Positions 1 through 7,880 of a DNA stretch of 64,000 nt are shown piece by piece. Source of the DNA: Nocardioides albertanoniae (GTDB lineage Bacteria; Actinomycetota; Actinomycetes; Propionibacteriales; Nocardioidaceae). A program made the translations under genes and the position numbers. Where the stretch lies: positions 1 to 64,000 of the forward strand of contig NZ_VFOV01000001.1 in the NCBI RefSeq assembly GCF_006716315.1, in the 5' to 3' direction. Under the pieces are notes generated by a model. It worked only from the letters and a program-made list of their open reading frames with translations, ran no database searches and was not told where the DNA came from. Every line of letters starts with the position of its first letter. Position 1 is the first letter of the stretch.

Positions 1-1
1 G

Positions 2-910
2 CTGTTCGAGAGCGTCCACGCGGGCGACCGGCTCCACAACGAGATCGTGATCGCTGGGTACGTCGTGATGCGGGTCGCGCTCTGCGGCCACTGGCTGCGC
101 GCGTGGCGCCAGGATCCGAGCCGGCGCCGGGCCCACCGCACCTATCTCGTCTCGATCCTCACCGCGCAGGTGCTCTGGTGCGTCATCGCCGTGCTTCCGC
201 TGACCGTTCCGGTCGCGTTCGCGGCGATGGTGCTGCCGCTCGTGGTCGAGCTCATCGGCCCGTTCATCGCCGAACGCTCCGCCGGCGGCACGCCCTGGCA
301 CGCCGACCACATCGCCGAGCGCTACGGACTGCTGACGATCATCACCCTCGGCGAGGGCGTGCTCGGCACCGTCGCGGTGGTCTCGGCGATCGTCGAGGAG
401 CCCGAGCTCGGTTGGAGTCTGGAGCCGATCCTCCTGCTCGCCGCTGGGATCGGCCTGACCTTCGGCCAGTGGTGGACCTACTTCACGATCCCCTGGGCCG
501 AGGTGCTCCAGCGACGCCGCGACCGCTCGTTCCTCTTCGGCTACGGCCACGTGGTGCTCTACGCCGCGATCGCCGCCACCGGCGCAGGTCTGCACGTCGC
601 GGCCTACTTCCTCGAGCACCACTCCGAGCTCGGCGAGGTCGCCACGGTGGTCTCAGTCGTGATCCCCGTCGGTGCGTACGCGCTGGTCCTCTACGTCCTC
701 TACAACGCCTTCGTGCACGCATTCGACATGTTCCACGTGCTCCTCATCGGTCTGACCGCGGTGCTGCTCGTCGCGGCCGTCGTCATGGCGGCCGCCAGCG
801 TCCCGGTGGCATGGTGTCTCGTTGTCCTCGCGCTGGCACCGGTGGTCACCATCGTCGGCTACGAGACCATCGGCCACCGCCACGTCTCGCACCACCTCGA
901 CGCCCTCTGA
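2..910 (+). CDS. LtrA-family (low temperature requirement A) membrane protein, 5' end outside window
   Basis: An open frame enters from the left edge and reads without a stop to TGA at 908-910, so the first GTG at 47 is not the true start. The visible part (about 300 residues) has roughly eight hydrophobic segments and the family-typical stretches HIAERYGLLTIITLGE and GYVVMRVA. LtrA proteins are about 380-420 residues, so some 100 N-terminal residues are missing. They are integral membrane proteins of unsettled biochemical role, named from a Listeria cold-growth mutant. It converges on the PadR gene, with a perfect hairpin between them. Confidence 0.85.
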   Translation: MFESVHAGDRLHNEIVIAGYVVMRVALCGHWLRAWRQDPSRRRAHRTYLVSILTAQVLWCVIAVLPLTVPVAFAAMVLPLVVELIGPFIAERSAGGTPWHADHIAERYGLLTIITLGEGVLGTVAVVSAIVEEPELGWSLEPILLLAAGIGLTFGQWWTYFTIPWAEVLQRRRDRSFLFGYGHVVLYAAIAATGAGLHVAAYFLEHHSELGEVATVVSVVIPVGAYALVLYVLYNAFVHAFDMFHVLLIGLTAVLLVAAVVMAAASVPVAWCLVVLALAPVVTIVGYETIGHRHVSHHLDAL

Positions 911-925
911 CCGGGTCGACCCGCG

Positions 926-963
926 GCTGCTGATCTGACTGACTGGTCAGTCAGATCAGCAGC
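926..963. terminator. Perfect 18-bp inverted repeat between convergent genes
   Basis: Arms 926-943 and 946-963 are exact reverse complements separated by TG. It lies between the stops of the LtrA and PadR genes, so a bidirectional terminator is most likely. There is no T-tract on either side. The core TGACTGACTGGTCAGTCA also looks like a TetR operator, but no promoter is placed to use it. Confidence 0.6.
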
Positions 964-996
964 ACCTATCCACGGTCGGACGATCCTCGGCAGGCG

Positions 997-1881
997 TCAG
1001 GCCTTGGGGCTGTCGCCCTCGGTCTCGCCGTGGTCATCACCGTGCTCGTCGCCGTGCTCATCACCGTGCTGGTCGACCTGCTCGGCGGTGATCTCTCCCT
1101 CGCCGTGGACGGCGTCGTCGTCGCCGGCGGCGAGGAGGCCGTAGAGCTTGCGACGGGTGTCGGCGAGGATGTCGGCGGCGGCCTGGCGCTGCGAGTCGGT
1201 GCCGGAGGTGGCGAGCTGCCACACCGCAGGGAGCACCTGGGCGAGCTCGCCGCCGAGGATGCCGAAGCCGGCGAGGTCGCCGACCCCCTGACCACCGCGC
1301 CCGCCGCGGCCCTGGGCTCGGGCGTTGTCGGCGGCCTTGTCGAACGGCTTCCACACCGCCGCCAGCTCGTCGCTGTGGTCGGCGGCGTAGGTCTTGCCGG
1401 CGGCGCTGAGTCGGATGGCACGGCGACCGTGCTCGTCGTCGGACTCCACGAGACCCTCGTCCTCGAGCTGCTGGATGGTCGGGTAGACCGAGCCGGGGCT
1501 CGGCCGCCACTCACCCGAGCTGCGCTCGGAGATCTGCTGGATCACCTGGTAGCCGTTGATCACCTGGGACTGCTCGGCCGCTTCGGCGAGCACGTAGATG
1601 ATCGCGGAGCGTACGTCACCACGACGCACGCGCGGACCGGGCCGCTGCGGGGGCTGGTTGTCGAAGCCGAGCAACGCCGAGATCCACGGCGGCGGACCAG
1701 CCGGTCCACGACCGCGACCGTGGCCGCCCTGCCAACCCGGGCCGCCGGGGCCGCCCCATCCGGGTCCGCCCCAACCGGGACCGCCCTGCCAGCCATGGGA
1801 GCGGCGCGGGCCGCCCTTGCCGAACTCTCGACCCATCTGGTCGATCCACTCGCCCCACGGGTTGCTGTTGTTGTACGTCAT
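997..1881 (-). CDS. PadR-family transcriptional regulator with Gly/Trp/Pro-rich N-terminus
   Basis: The start is ATG at 1881 (MTYNNSNPWGEW), with GGAG a few bases upstream; an in-frame start at 1935 has no ribosome site. The product is 294 residues. Residues 25-70 are rich in GGPGW-type repeats, followed by a winged-helix PadR domain (about 85-170: VRSAIIYVLAEAAEQSQVIN, then the GSVYPTIQQLEDEGLV recognition region). The C-terminal part is helical and ends in a His/Asp/Glu-rich tail. PadR proteins are usually repressors that act as dimers. A TCGCGATATATCG-like palindrome upstream suggests autoregulation. The ligand and targets are unknown. Confidence 0.85.
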   Translation of the reverse strand: MTYNNSNPWGEWIDQMGREFGKGGPRRSHGWQGGPGWGGPGWGGPGGPGWQGGHGRGRGPAGPPPWISALLGFDNQPPQRPGPRVRRGDVRSAIIYVLAEAAEQSQVINGYQVIQQISERSSGEWRPSPGSVYPTIQQLEDEGLVESDDEHGRRAIRLSAAGKTYAADHSDELAAVWKPFDKAADNARAQGRGGRGGQGVGDLAGFGILGGELAQVLPAVWQLATSGTDSQRQAAADILADTRRKLYGLLAAGDDDAVHGEGEITAEQVDQHGDEHGDEHGDDHGETEGDSPKA

Positions 1882-1944
1882 CAGTTTCTCCTTGTTCACG
1901 GGGCCGAGTCGGTCGACTCGGCCGGAAGACTGCATCGCGTTCCT

Positions 1945-1960
1945 TCGCGATATATCGTGA
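1945..1960. promoter_or_regulatory. Candidate PadR operator/promoter palindrome
   Basis: TCGCGATATATCGTGA is a near-perfect 16-bp palindrome 64 bp upstream of the PadR start. A/T-centred palindromes with CGATATATCG cores are known in front of PadR genes. Autorepression is inferred. Confidence 0.5.
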
Positions 1961-2005
1961 GCGTACGTCGTAAAACCCGACGGTTCAAGTCATTTGAGAC
2001 AACGA

Positions 2006-2045
2006 AGGAGCCCCCGGCTGCACCGAGGTGCGGCCGGGGGCTCCT
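2006..2045 (-). terminator. GC-rich hairpin downstream of the TM-helix protein gene
   Basis: Arms AGGAGCCCCCGGC and its complement near 2032-2045 form a stem of about 13 bp. It lies 30 bp past the stop of the gene ending at 2075 and upstream of the PadR promoter, so it probably separates the two transcripts. Confidence 0.6.
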
Positions 2046-2074
2046 GAATCAGACCCGGAGCGTCATAACTGCAT

Positions 2075-3355
2075 TCAGACGCCAGGCGTCTGCGGCGGGT
2101 TGTTGCCGGCCGGCGGAGTGGTCGGAGCCGACGGAGCGGCCGCGCGCGCACCCCCACCCTCAGCCTGGAGCTTGTTCAGCTGCTTGGCAGCAGCGTCGCG
2201 GCCCCCGAGGCCGAAGGCGAGCGCCGCGGCAGCGGCACCACCGACGACCACGGCACCGAAGCCGAGGTTGATGATCGAGTCGGCCAGACCCATGAACTTC
2301 AGTCCGATCGCGACGAACAGCACGATCGTGGCGTACTTCAGGATCTGCGAGGCCGAGCCGGGCACCAGCTTGGCGAGCACCGAGGCGATCACGACACCGG
2401 CGGCGATGATCGCACCACCGAAGATGACCTTGCCACCCAGCTCGAGCACCTGCGTGATGAACGCGGTGATCTGCGGGAACTCGAGCATCTGCGCCGCCAT
2501 CACGGCGAAGAAGAGCACGATGCCCGTCTGAATGATCTTGGTGATGACCGGGGTTGCGCTCTGGCCCTCGGGCAGCACGTCCATCGAGCGGAGCGCGTTG
2601 TCGAAACCGAGCCCGTCGATGATCTGACCGAGGATGTCGGCGGCGAACTTGGCGATGACCACGCCGATGCCGAGCAGGATCGCGGCGGCGATGAGCTTCG
2701 GGATCGCGGCCATGATCATGTTGAGCATGCCCTCGGCGGGGTCGGAGATCGAGCTGATCCCGAGGATCTGCAGGGCGGCGATCGCCACGATGATCATGAT
2801 CATCGCGTAGAGCACGAGACCGATGACCTTGACGATCTGAGCGGCCGGGCCGGGCGAGTCGGTCGGGGCCTCGTAGGGCTGGCCGGCAGCGTCCACGCCG
2901 ACCGTCTGGTCGACCTGGCCGGAGAGCTTGCTGCCACTGCCGAGCCACTTGTCGAACGGGACCGCACCGAGCGCGGTCTCGACGAGCTGACGGACGATCT
3001 TGGCGACGAGCGCACCGACGACGAAGACGAAGGCCGCACCGATGAGGTTGGGCAGGAAGCCCAGGATCCCATCGAGGAGGCCCTGGATCGGCGTGAGCAC
3101 GGAGCTCAGACCGAACAGGTCCAGCAGAGCGATCAGACCGAACAGCCATACCAGCAGACCAGCTACCGAGCCGAGGCTCTGGCCGATGCTGTCTCCGTCA
3201 TTTCCGGCCTTCTGAAGCACCTTGATCTTCGAGGTCAGCTTCGTGAACGCCCACTTGACGATCTTCGCGATGATCCAGGTGACCAGGAGGATGACGATCG
3301 CGGCGGCGACCTTGCCTCCGAGACCCACCCAGTCGATGTCCTTCACGGCATCCAT
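2075..3355 (-). CDS. MscS-like membrane protein with conserved TM-helix repeats
   Basis: The start is ATG at 3355 (MDAVKDIDWVGLGGK), preceded by GAAGGGG at six bases' spacing; the open frame to 3421 has no better site. The protein of 426 residues has about nine hydrophobic segments, several matching the 'conserved TM helix' repeat found in small-conductance mechanosensitive channel relatives (GLLDGILGFLPNLIGAAFVF, FALGLGGRDAAAK). The G-L-G-G-R-D-A motif near the end resembles the MscS pore-lining end. It ends in a Pro/Ala-rich tail. A role in osmotic-stress release at the membrane is inferred from family, not shown. It is monocistronic, with a hairpin downstream. Confidence 0.8.
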   Translation of the reverse strand: MDAVKDIDWVGLGGKVAAAIVILLVTWIIAKIVKWAFTKLTSKIKVLQKAGNDGDSIGQSLGSVAGLLVWLFGLIALLDLFGLSSVLTPIQGLLDGILGFLPNLIGAAFVFVVGALVAKIVRQLVETALGAVPFDKWLGSGSKLSGQVDQTVGVDAAGQPYEAPTDSPGPAAQIVKVIGLVLYAMIMIIVAIAALQILGISSISDPAEGMLNMIMAAIPKLIAAAILLGIGVVIAKFAADILGQIIDGLGFDNALRSMDVLPEGQSATPVITKIIQTGIVLFFAVMAAQMLEFPQITAFITQVLELGGKVIFGGAIIAAGVVIASVLAKLVPGSASQILKYATIVLFVAIGLKFMGLADSIINLGFGAVVVGGAAAAALAFGLGGRDAAAKQLNKLQAEGGGARAAAPSAPTTPPAGNNPPQTPGV

Positions 3356-3554
3356 GTACATCCCCTTCATTAGGGTTGGTTGAGGAGATGCCTGGGTCGA
3401 CGAGCAGCCCGAGTGATGCACGCAACAGGCACCTCTGCTGCAACAGACGTTCGTCTACAAGTGACCCGAACGCAAGCGTGGCACTCCAACGGAGGCAAAT
3501 AAGACGATCATTTGCCACTCCGACGCCTCCGCGTCGAACGCAGGAAAACAGCGC

Positions 3555-5558
3555 TCAGGAAGCCAACCATGCGGCGTACGCATCGAAGGAGTAGGGCCTG
3601 CCGAGGAAGTCGGCGACCAGGTCGGCCGCGTCCTTCTCACCGCCGCGGGCGAGCACGCGGTCGCGGTAGCGTGCCGCCACCTCCGGCGCGAACAGGTCGT
3701 CGTCGTCGAAGGCGCTGAACAGATCCTTCGCGATGACCAGCGACCACATGTAGGTGTAGTAGGCCGAGGAGTAGCCGCCGAGGTGGCCGAAGCTGGCGAA
3801 GAAGTGGGTGCCGTCGAGGTAGGGGTAGGGCGAGTACGCCGCCTGCAGCTCCTGGAGGCGATTGGTCAGGTCATCGGGCCGCTCCTTGTGGAACCAGTAG
3901 GAGATCGCGGCGTAGAACATCTGCTGCCGAGCCTGGTAGCCCTTGCCGAAGTCGTCGGCGGCGCGCATCCTAGCGACCAGGTCGGCCGGGATCGGCTCGC
4001 CGGCCTGGTCGGTGGCGAAGGTCTGCAGGACGTCGGCGTCCCAGGCCCACTCCTCGAGCATCTGGCTGGGCGCCTCGACGAAGTCCCACTCGGTCGCGAC
4101 CCCGGAGAACCGCGCCCACTCGCCCTGCCCGCCGAGCACGTGGTGGATCAGGTGGCCGAACTCGTGGAAGAGGGTGACCACGTGGTCGTGCTCCATCAGA
4201 CCGCGGGAGAAGTTGCAGACCAGCACGCCCTCGGGCAGCTGGCGCCCCTTCGCTCCGGTGGCCAGGTCGAACTGTGCCGCGTGCTTGTACTTCCCCTCGC
4301 GCGGGTGGAGGTCGAGGTGGATCCGCCCCAACCGCTCGCCGTCACTGTCGGCATCGCTCTCGGCCGGGCAGACGTCGAAGACGCTCACGTCGTCGTGCCA
4401 GGTGACGACGTCGGAGACCGGCTCGTAGCGCAGCCCGAAGAGCCGCCCGGTCACGTCCAGCAGCCCCTGATGAACCTTGGCGAAGTCGAAGAACGTACGC
4501 ACCACCTGGCTGTCGACGTCGTACTTCTCCTGGCGCACCAGCTCCTCGTAGTAGAGCGCGTCGGCGGAGGAGACCGCACTGGCGCCCGGCACGTCCTGGG
4601 CGTAGCGGTCGAGGAGCACCTCGAGGTCGCGCTTCATCCGCCCGTCGGCAGCGCCGGCGATCCTGTCGATGAACTCCGGGATCGCCGGGCCCTCGCCGAT
4701 CATCTTCACCTCGGCGTCGTAGGCAGGCCAGTCGGCGTAGCCGACCAGCCCGGCCAGCTCGTGACGCAGCGCGAACATCTCCTTGAGCACCGCGTCGTTG
4801 TGGGGCCAGCCGCGCTCGAGCCCCGCCACGGTGACGGCGCGCCGGACCGCGGGGTCCTTCACGAACATCCGCGCCGGGAGCGCGTCGGGATAGTCGGTGG
4901 TGATCTCGATGAGCCCCTCGTCGTTGACCGGGTGCTCCTCCAGCCAGTCGGCCGGCAGCCCGTCGAGCTGCTCGGGAGTGGCCGTCGTGATGCGTACGTC
5001 GTCGCGGGCAACGCGGGAGAACTCCAGGTCGAGCTCGGTGAGCCGCTCGTTGATCTCGCTCAGCCGGGCGCGGGTGGCGTCGTCTCGGTCGACGCCGGCT
5101 CGGCTGAAGTCCTGCAGCGTCTTCTCGAGGAGCCGCGCGGCCAGCGGGTCGAGCGCCTCGGTCTCGGCAGCCGGCAGGTCGGCGAAGACGTTGTAGAGCG
5201 CCTTGTCCTGGGTGAGCTCCGTGCGGAGGCGGTCGACCTCGAGCTCGGTGTCCTCGCACGCGGCACGGACCGCCTCGACGGGGTGCACGTTGGCGAGCAG
5301 ACCGGCCAGCCCACCGAGCGAACCGAGCTCGAGGGAGAGCTCGTCCCAGGCCTTCAGCACGTCGAGCGCCTGCCTCGGCGGGGCCGACCTGAGCTGATCG
5401 GCCAGCTCTCGCACGTGCGCCGTCGTCGTCGACGTGCGCTCCTTGATCCAGGCTTCAGCGGCGTCGGCCTCGGGCAGGACGAGCGGCTCAGGCGTACTGG
5501 TGATCTTCGGGGCCCCCGCGGCGCCCGGAGCGGAGCGAGGACGTCGTGGGGTGTTCAT
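3555..5558 (-). CDS. M3-family zinc oligopeptidase (peptidyl-dipeptidase Dcp / oligopeptidase A type)
   Basis: The product is 667 residues from ATG at 5558 (MNTPRRPRSAPG). The zinc site HEFGHLIHH lies at about 465-473, with the downstream Glu in VEAPSQMLEEW as third ligand, the diagnostic M3 arrangement. There is no signal peptide, so it is a cytosolic enzyme cleaving short peptides, normally in late protein turnover. The reading frame stays open upstream to 5963 on the complement of the YCII gene; that extension is rejected because the family begins near TPEPLVLPEA. No clear ribosome site precedes the start; CAGGCT six bases upstream may be a leaderless -10. Confidence 0.93.
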   Translation of the reverse strand: MNTPRRPRSAPGAAGAPKITSTPEPLVLPEADAAEAWIKERTSTTTAHVRELADQLRSAPPRQALDVLKAWDELSLELGSLGGLAGLLANVHPVEAVRAACEDTELEVDRLRTELTQDKALYNVFADLPAAETEALDPLAARLLEKTLQDFSRAGVDRDDATRARLSEINERLTELDLEFSRVARDDVRITTATPEQLDGLPADWLEEHPVNDEGLIEITTDYPDALPARMFVKDPAVRRAVTVAGLERGWPHNDAVLKEMFALRHELAGLVGYADWPAYDAEVKMIGEGPAIPEFIDRIAGAADGRMKRDLEVLLDRYAQDVPGASAVSSADALYYEELVRQEKYDVDSQVVRTFFDFAKVHQGLLDVTGRLFGLRYEPVSDVVTWHDDVSVFDVCPAESDADSDGERLGRIHLDLHPREGKYKHAAQFDLATGAKGRQLPEGVLVCNFSRGLMEHDHVVTLFHEFGHLIHHVLGGQGEWARFSGVATEWDFVEAPSQMLEEWAWDADVLQTFATDQAGEPIPADLVARMRAADDFGKGYQARQQMFYAAISYWFHKERPDDLTNRLQELQAAYSPYPYLDGTHFFASFGHLGGYSSAYYTYMWSLVIAKDLFSAFDDDDLFAPEVAARYRDRVLARGGEKDAADLVADFLGRPYSFDAYAAWLAS

Positions 5559-5590
5559 GCGGCAAGCCTGCCACGACCTGAAACGCTTCG

Positions 5591-5625
5591 CCGCCGAGAT
5601 CCGGCGAAGCGTCGGATCTCGGCGG
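5591..5625. terminator. 13-bp perfect hairpin between YCII and peptidase genes
   Basis: CCGCCGAGATCCG (5591-5603) pairs exactly with 5613-5625 around a 9-base loop. It sits just past the YCII stop at 5630 and ahead of the peptidase start, so it fits a terminator of the ECF/YCII unit. Confidence 0.6.
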
Positions 5626-5629
5626 AGGC

Positions 5630-5995
5630 TCACCCCTCGAGGCGGGGCGGTCCAGGGAATCGGTGGATCTCCTGCGGCCAGTCGAGCGCGACCGCCATCC
5701 GGCCCGCCCAGTAGCGCGCGGCCTCGTCGTCGGGCACGTCGACGACGAAGAAGCCGCCGAGGTGCTCCTTGGTCTCCACGTACGGACCGTCGGTGAACAC
5801 GGGCTCCCCGTCGTCGCCGAGCTCGACGCTGCAGAGGGCGGTCGAGGCGTCGATCCCGCCGTTGCCGTAGACGAAGACCCCCGCGTCCTTCATCTCCTTG
5901 GTCACGGCCGTCGAGGTGTCCCGCTTGTGGATCAGCTGCTCCAGGGTGTGCTCGTCGACCCACTCGTCGTTGAACGCGATGATGTACTCCGGCAT
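5630..5995 (-). CDS. YCII/DGPF-domain protein, downstream copy
   Basis: The product is 121 residues from ATG at 5995 with AGGAG upstream. It carries the family mark F-T-DGP-Y-V-E-T-KE-HLGGFFVVDVPD, with the DGP(F/Y) element and a conserved Lys-Glu. YCII domains are small ferredoxin-like folds whose catalytic role in this subfamily is unknown. It lies downstream of the ECF sigma gene and has its own copy of the promoter found before the other YCII gene. It is therefore very likely a target of that sigma factor. Confidence 0.88.
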   Translation of the reverse strand: MPEYIIAFNDEWVDEHTLEQLIHKRDTSTAVTKEMKDAGVFVYGNGGIDASTALCSVELGDDGEPVFTDGPYVETKEHLGGFFVVDVPDDEAARYWAGRMAVALDWPQEIHRFPGPPRLEG

Positions 5996-6050
5996 GTCGC
6001 TCTCTCTCCTGTGTCGTTCTTCGCGGCCCGGTGGCCGCCGTTCATCTCTT

Positions 6051-6078
6051 CTACGAACGCATCCGGGCCGATCCGACA
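6051..6078 (-). promoter_or_regulatory. ECF-type promoter, copy 2
   Basis: Read on the minus strand: TGTCGGATC (6078-6070), 13 bases, then TCGTAG (6056-6051). The same two blocks with the same spacing precede the other YCII gene (7793-7820). A TGTCGA-like -35 is reported for ECF42 sigma factors; assignment here is inference from that and from the repetition. Confidence 0.75.
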
Positions 6079-6096
6079 GCCTCGGAGGAAATTTCT

Positions 6097-7359
6097 TCAG
6101 CTGGGCCCGAGCTGGTCGCGGCGCCTGGTCAGCAGCGCGACCTCGGCGGCGTTCTCGGCGAGCTCGATGGCCCGGTCGTACGCAGCCCGCGACTCTCCGC
6201 TCCGACCGAGCCGGCGCAGCAGATCGGCCCGGGTGGCGTGGAAGGCGTGGTAGTCGTCCAGGCTGGGCCCGAGGTGCCGGTCGATCTCGGCGAGCGCGAC
6301 CTCGGGTCCGTCCATCTCGGCGACCGCGATCGCGCGGTTGAGCCGGACGATGGGCGAGCCGTCGACCCGGATCATCTGGTCGTAGAGCGCGACGATCTGG
6401 GACCAGTCGGTGTCGCGGGCGTCGCGCACCGAGGTGTGGACCGCGTTGATGGCGGCCAGGATCTGGTAGCGACCGGGCCGGGCGCCGCCGTCGGCGACGA
6501 CGGCGAGCCGCTCGCGCACCAGCCTGTGCCCCTCGGCGATCAGGTCGAGATCCCACGATCCGCGGTCCTGCTCGTCGAGCCGGACCAGCTCGCCGGTCGC
6601 CGAGACCCGGGCCGTACGCCGCGCCTCGATCAGCAGCATCAGGGCCAGCAGGCCGGCGACCTCGCCGTCGTCGGGGAGCAGGGCACGGACCAGGCGGGTC
6701 AGCCGGATGGCCTCGAGGGTCAGGTCGCCGCGTACGGAGCTCTCGTGGTCGCCGGAGGAGAGATAGCCCTCGTTGAAGACCAGGAAGAGGACAGCCAGGA
6801 CCCCCGAGACGCGCTCGGGCAGGTCGGCCGCCTCCGGCACGCGGTAGGGGATGTGGGCGGCCTTGATCTTGTTCTTCGCCCGGGTGATCCGCTGGCCCAT
6901 GGTGGTCTCCTGGACCAGGAAGGCGTTCGCGATCTCGGGCACTGTCAGACCGCCGACCATGCGCAGCGTCAACGCGATCCGCGCCTCGGGCGCGAGCGCC
7001 GGGTGGCAGCAGGTGAACAGCAGCCGGAGCCGGTCGTCCTCGATGGCGCTGTGCCGATCAGGCGAAGGCTCGTCGGGACCCTGGATCTCAGCCAAGGCAA
7101 CCGCCTCCTTCTGCTTGTCGTCACGCTTGGACTCGCGGCGGATCCGGTCGATCGCGCGGCGGTTGGCGGTGGTGGTGAGCCAGGCGCCGGGGTTGGGCGG
7201 CACCCCGTCGAGCGGCCAGCGCTCGACGGCGACCATGAACGCCTCGGCCGCGGCATCCTCGGCGACGCCGAGGTCGCCGAAACGCTTGGTGAGGCTGGCG
7301 ACCACCCGGGCCCACTCCTCGTGGTGGACCCGGGTGATCGCCTCGGTGACGTCGGTCAA
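6097..7359 (-). CDS. ECF sigma factor with C-terminal extension (ECF42 / DGPF-linked type)
   Basis: Sigma region 2 (HHEEWARVVASLTKRFGD, then AEDAAAEAFMVAVERWP) and region 4 (RIALTLRMVGGLTVPEIANA) occupy the first 190 residues. A helical, TPR-like extension of about 220 residues follows, the hallmark of ECF42. There is no anti-sigma gene nearby; in this group the extension itself is thought to regulate activity. I place the start at TTG 7359, eight bases after the upstream YCII stop, giving 420 residues that begin where homologues do. The open frame reaches 7455 inside that gene, and the start is uncertain because the only ribosome-like bases abut it. Confidence 0.9.
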   Translation of the reverse strand: MTDVTEAITRVHHEEWARVVASLTKRFGDLGVAEDAAAEAFMVAVERWPLDGVPPNPGAWLTTTANRRAIDRIRRESKRDDKQKEAVALAEIQGPDEPSPDRHSAIEDDRLRLLFTCCHPALAPEARIALTLRMVGGLTVPEIANAFLVQETTMGQRITRAKNKIKAAHIPYRVPEAADLPERVSGVLAVLFLVFNEGYLSSGDHESSVRGDLTLEAIRLTRLVRALLPDDGEVAGLLALMLLIEARRTARVSATGELVRLDEQDRGSWDLDLIAEGHRLVRERLAVVADGGARPGRYQILAAINAVHTSVRDARDTDWSQIVALYDQMIRVDGSPIVRLNRAIAVAEMDGPEVALAEIDRHLGPSLDDYHAFHATRADLLRRLGRSGESRAAYDRAIELAENAAEVALLTRRRDQLGPS

Positions 7360-7366
7360 CCTCGGA

Positions 7367-7741
7367 TCACGCCTCGGGGCCGGTCTGCATCGGGCGCACC
7401 TCGACCTTGCCGAGGCAGGCTGCCGAGGCCTCTGCGGCGAGCTTGAGCGCGACATCGAGGTCGGGCACGTCGATGATCCAGAAGCCGGCCATGTGTTCCT
7501 TGGCCTCGGCGTAGGGACCGTCGGTGATGATCGGCTTCTCGCCCTGACCGTCGACGACGGTCGCGGTCTTCGCGGCGTCGAGGCCGTCGGCGAAGACGAA
7601 GTAGCCCTCTGCCTGGAGCTTGTCGTTGAACTTGCCGGTCGCCTCGAACGAGCTCATCATCTCCTCCGGCGAGGAGTAGCCGTAGTTCTCCAGCTCGTAG
7701 TCCGAGTCGGGACCCCAGACGGACATCAGGTATTTGGCCAT
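7367..7741 (-). CDS. YCII/DGPF-domain protein, upstream copy
   Basis: The product is 124 residues from ATG 7741 with AAGGAG at 8 bases' spacing; a GTG at 7750 abuts the same site and is less likely. IITDGPYAEAKEHMAGFWII carries the DGP motif of the family. It is the first gene of the unit YCII - sigma - YCII and lies directly behind the repeated ECF promoter. It shares only the domain pattern with the other copy, so the two are diverged paralogues. The function of these proteins is unknown; some are proposed to act in oxidative or antibiotic stress. Confidence 0.88.
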   Translation of the reverse strand: MAKYLMSVWGPDSDYELENYGYSSPEEMMSSFEATGKFNDKLQAEGYFVFADGLDAAKTATVVDGQGEKPIITDGPYAEAKEHMAGFWIIDVPDLDVALKLAAEASAACLGKVEVRPMQTGPEA

Positions 7742-7792
7742 GGTGCTCACTCCTTTGTGGTGGGCGGTCTCGGTGACCGCCTCTCACCCTTG

Positions 7793-7820
7793 CTACGAAG
7801 GCCTACACCCAGATCCGACA
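7793..7820 (-). promoter_or_regulatory. ECF-type promoter, copy 1
   Basis: Minus strand TGTCGGATC (7820-7812), 13 bases, TCGTAG (7798-7793), about 50 bases ahead of the YCII start at 7741. It drives the YCII-sigma unit and would make the sigma factor autoregulatory. A GAATTTCTTC block also lies upstream of both copies (near 6090 and 7831/7850). Confidence 0.78.
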
Positions 7821-7880
7821 CCTCTCATCCGAATTTCTTCAAGCAATAAGAATTTCTTCGGGTAAAGACATTCGCTTAGC

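Noticed and set aside
926..963. Palindrome as a TetR operator
   Set aside because: It lies between two converging stop codons with no promoter or TetR gene nearby; a terminator explains it better.
5559..5963. Peptidase reading frame open upstream, giving an 802-residue protein
   Set aside because: The extension is the Arg-rich complement of the YCII gene, as usual in high-GC DNA; M3 peptidases begin near 5558.
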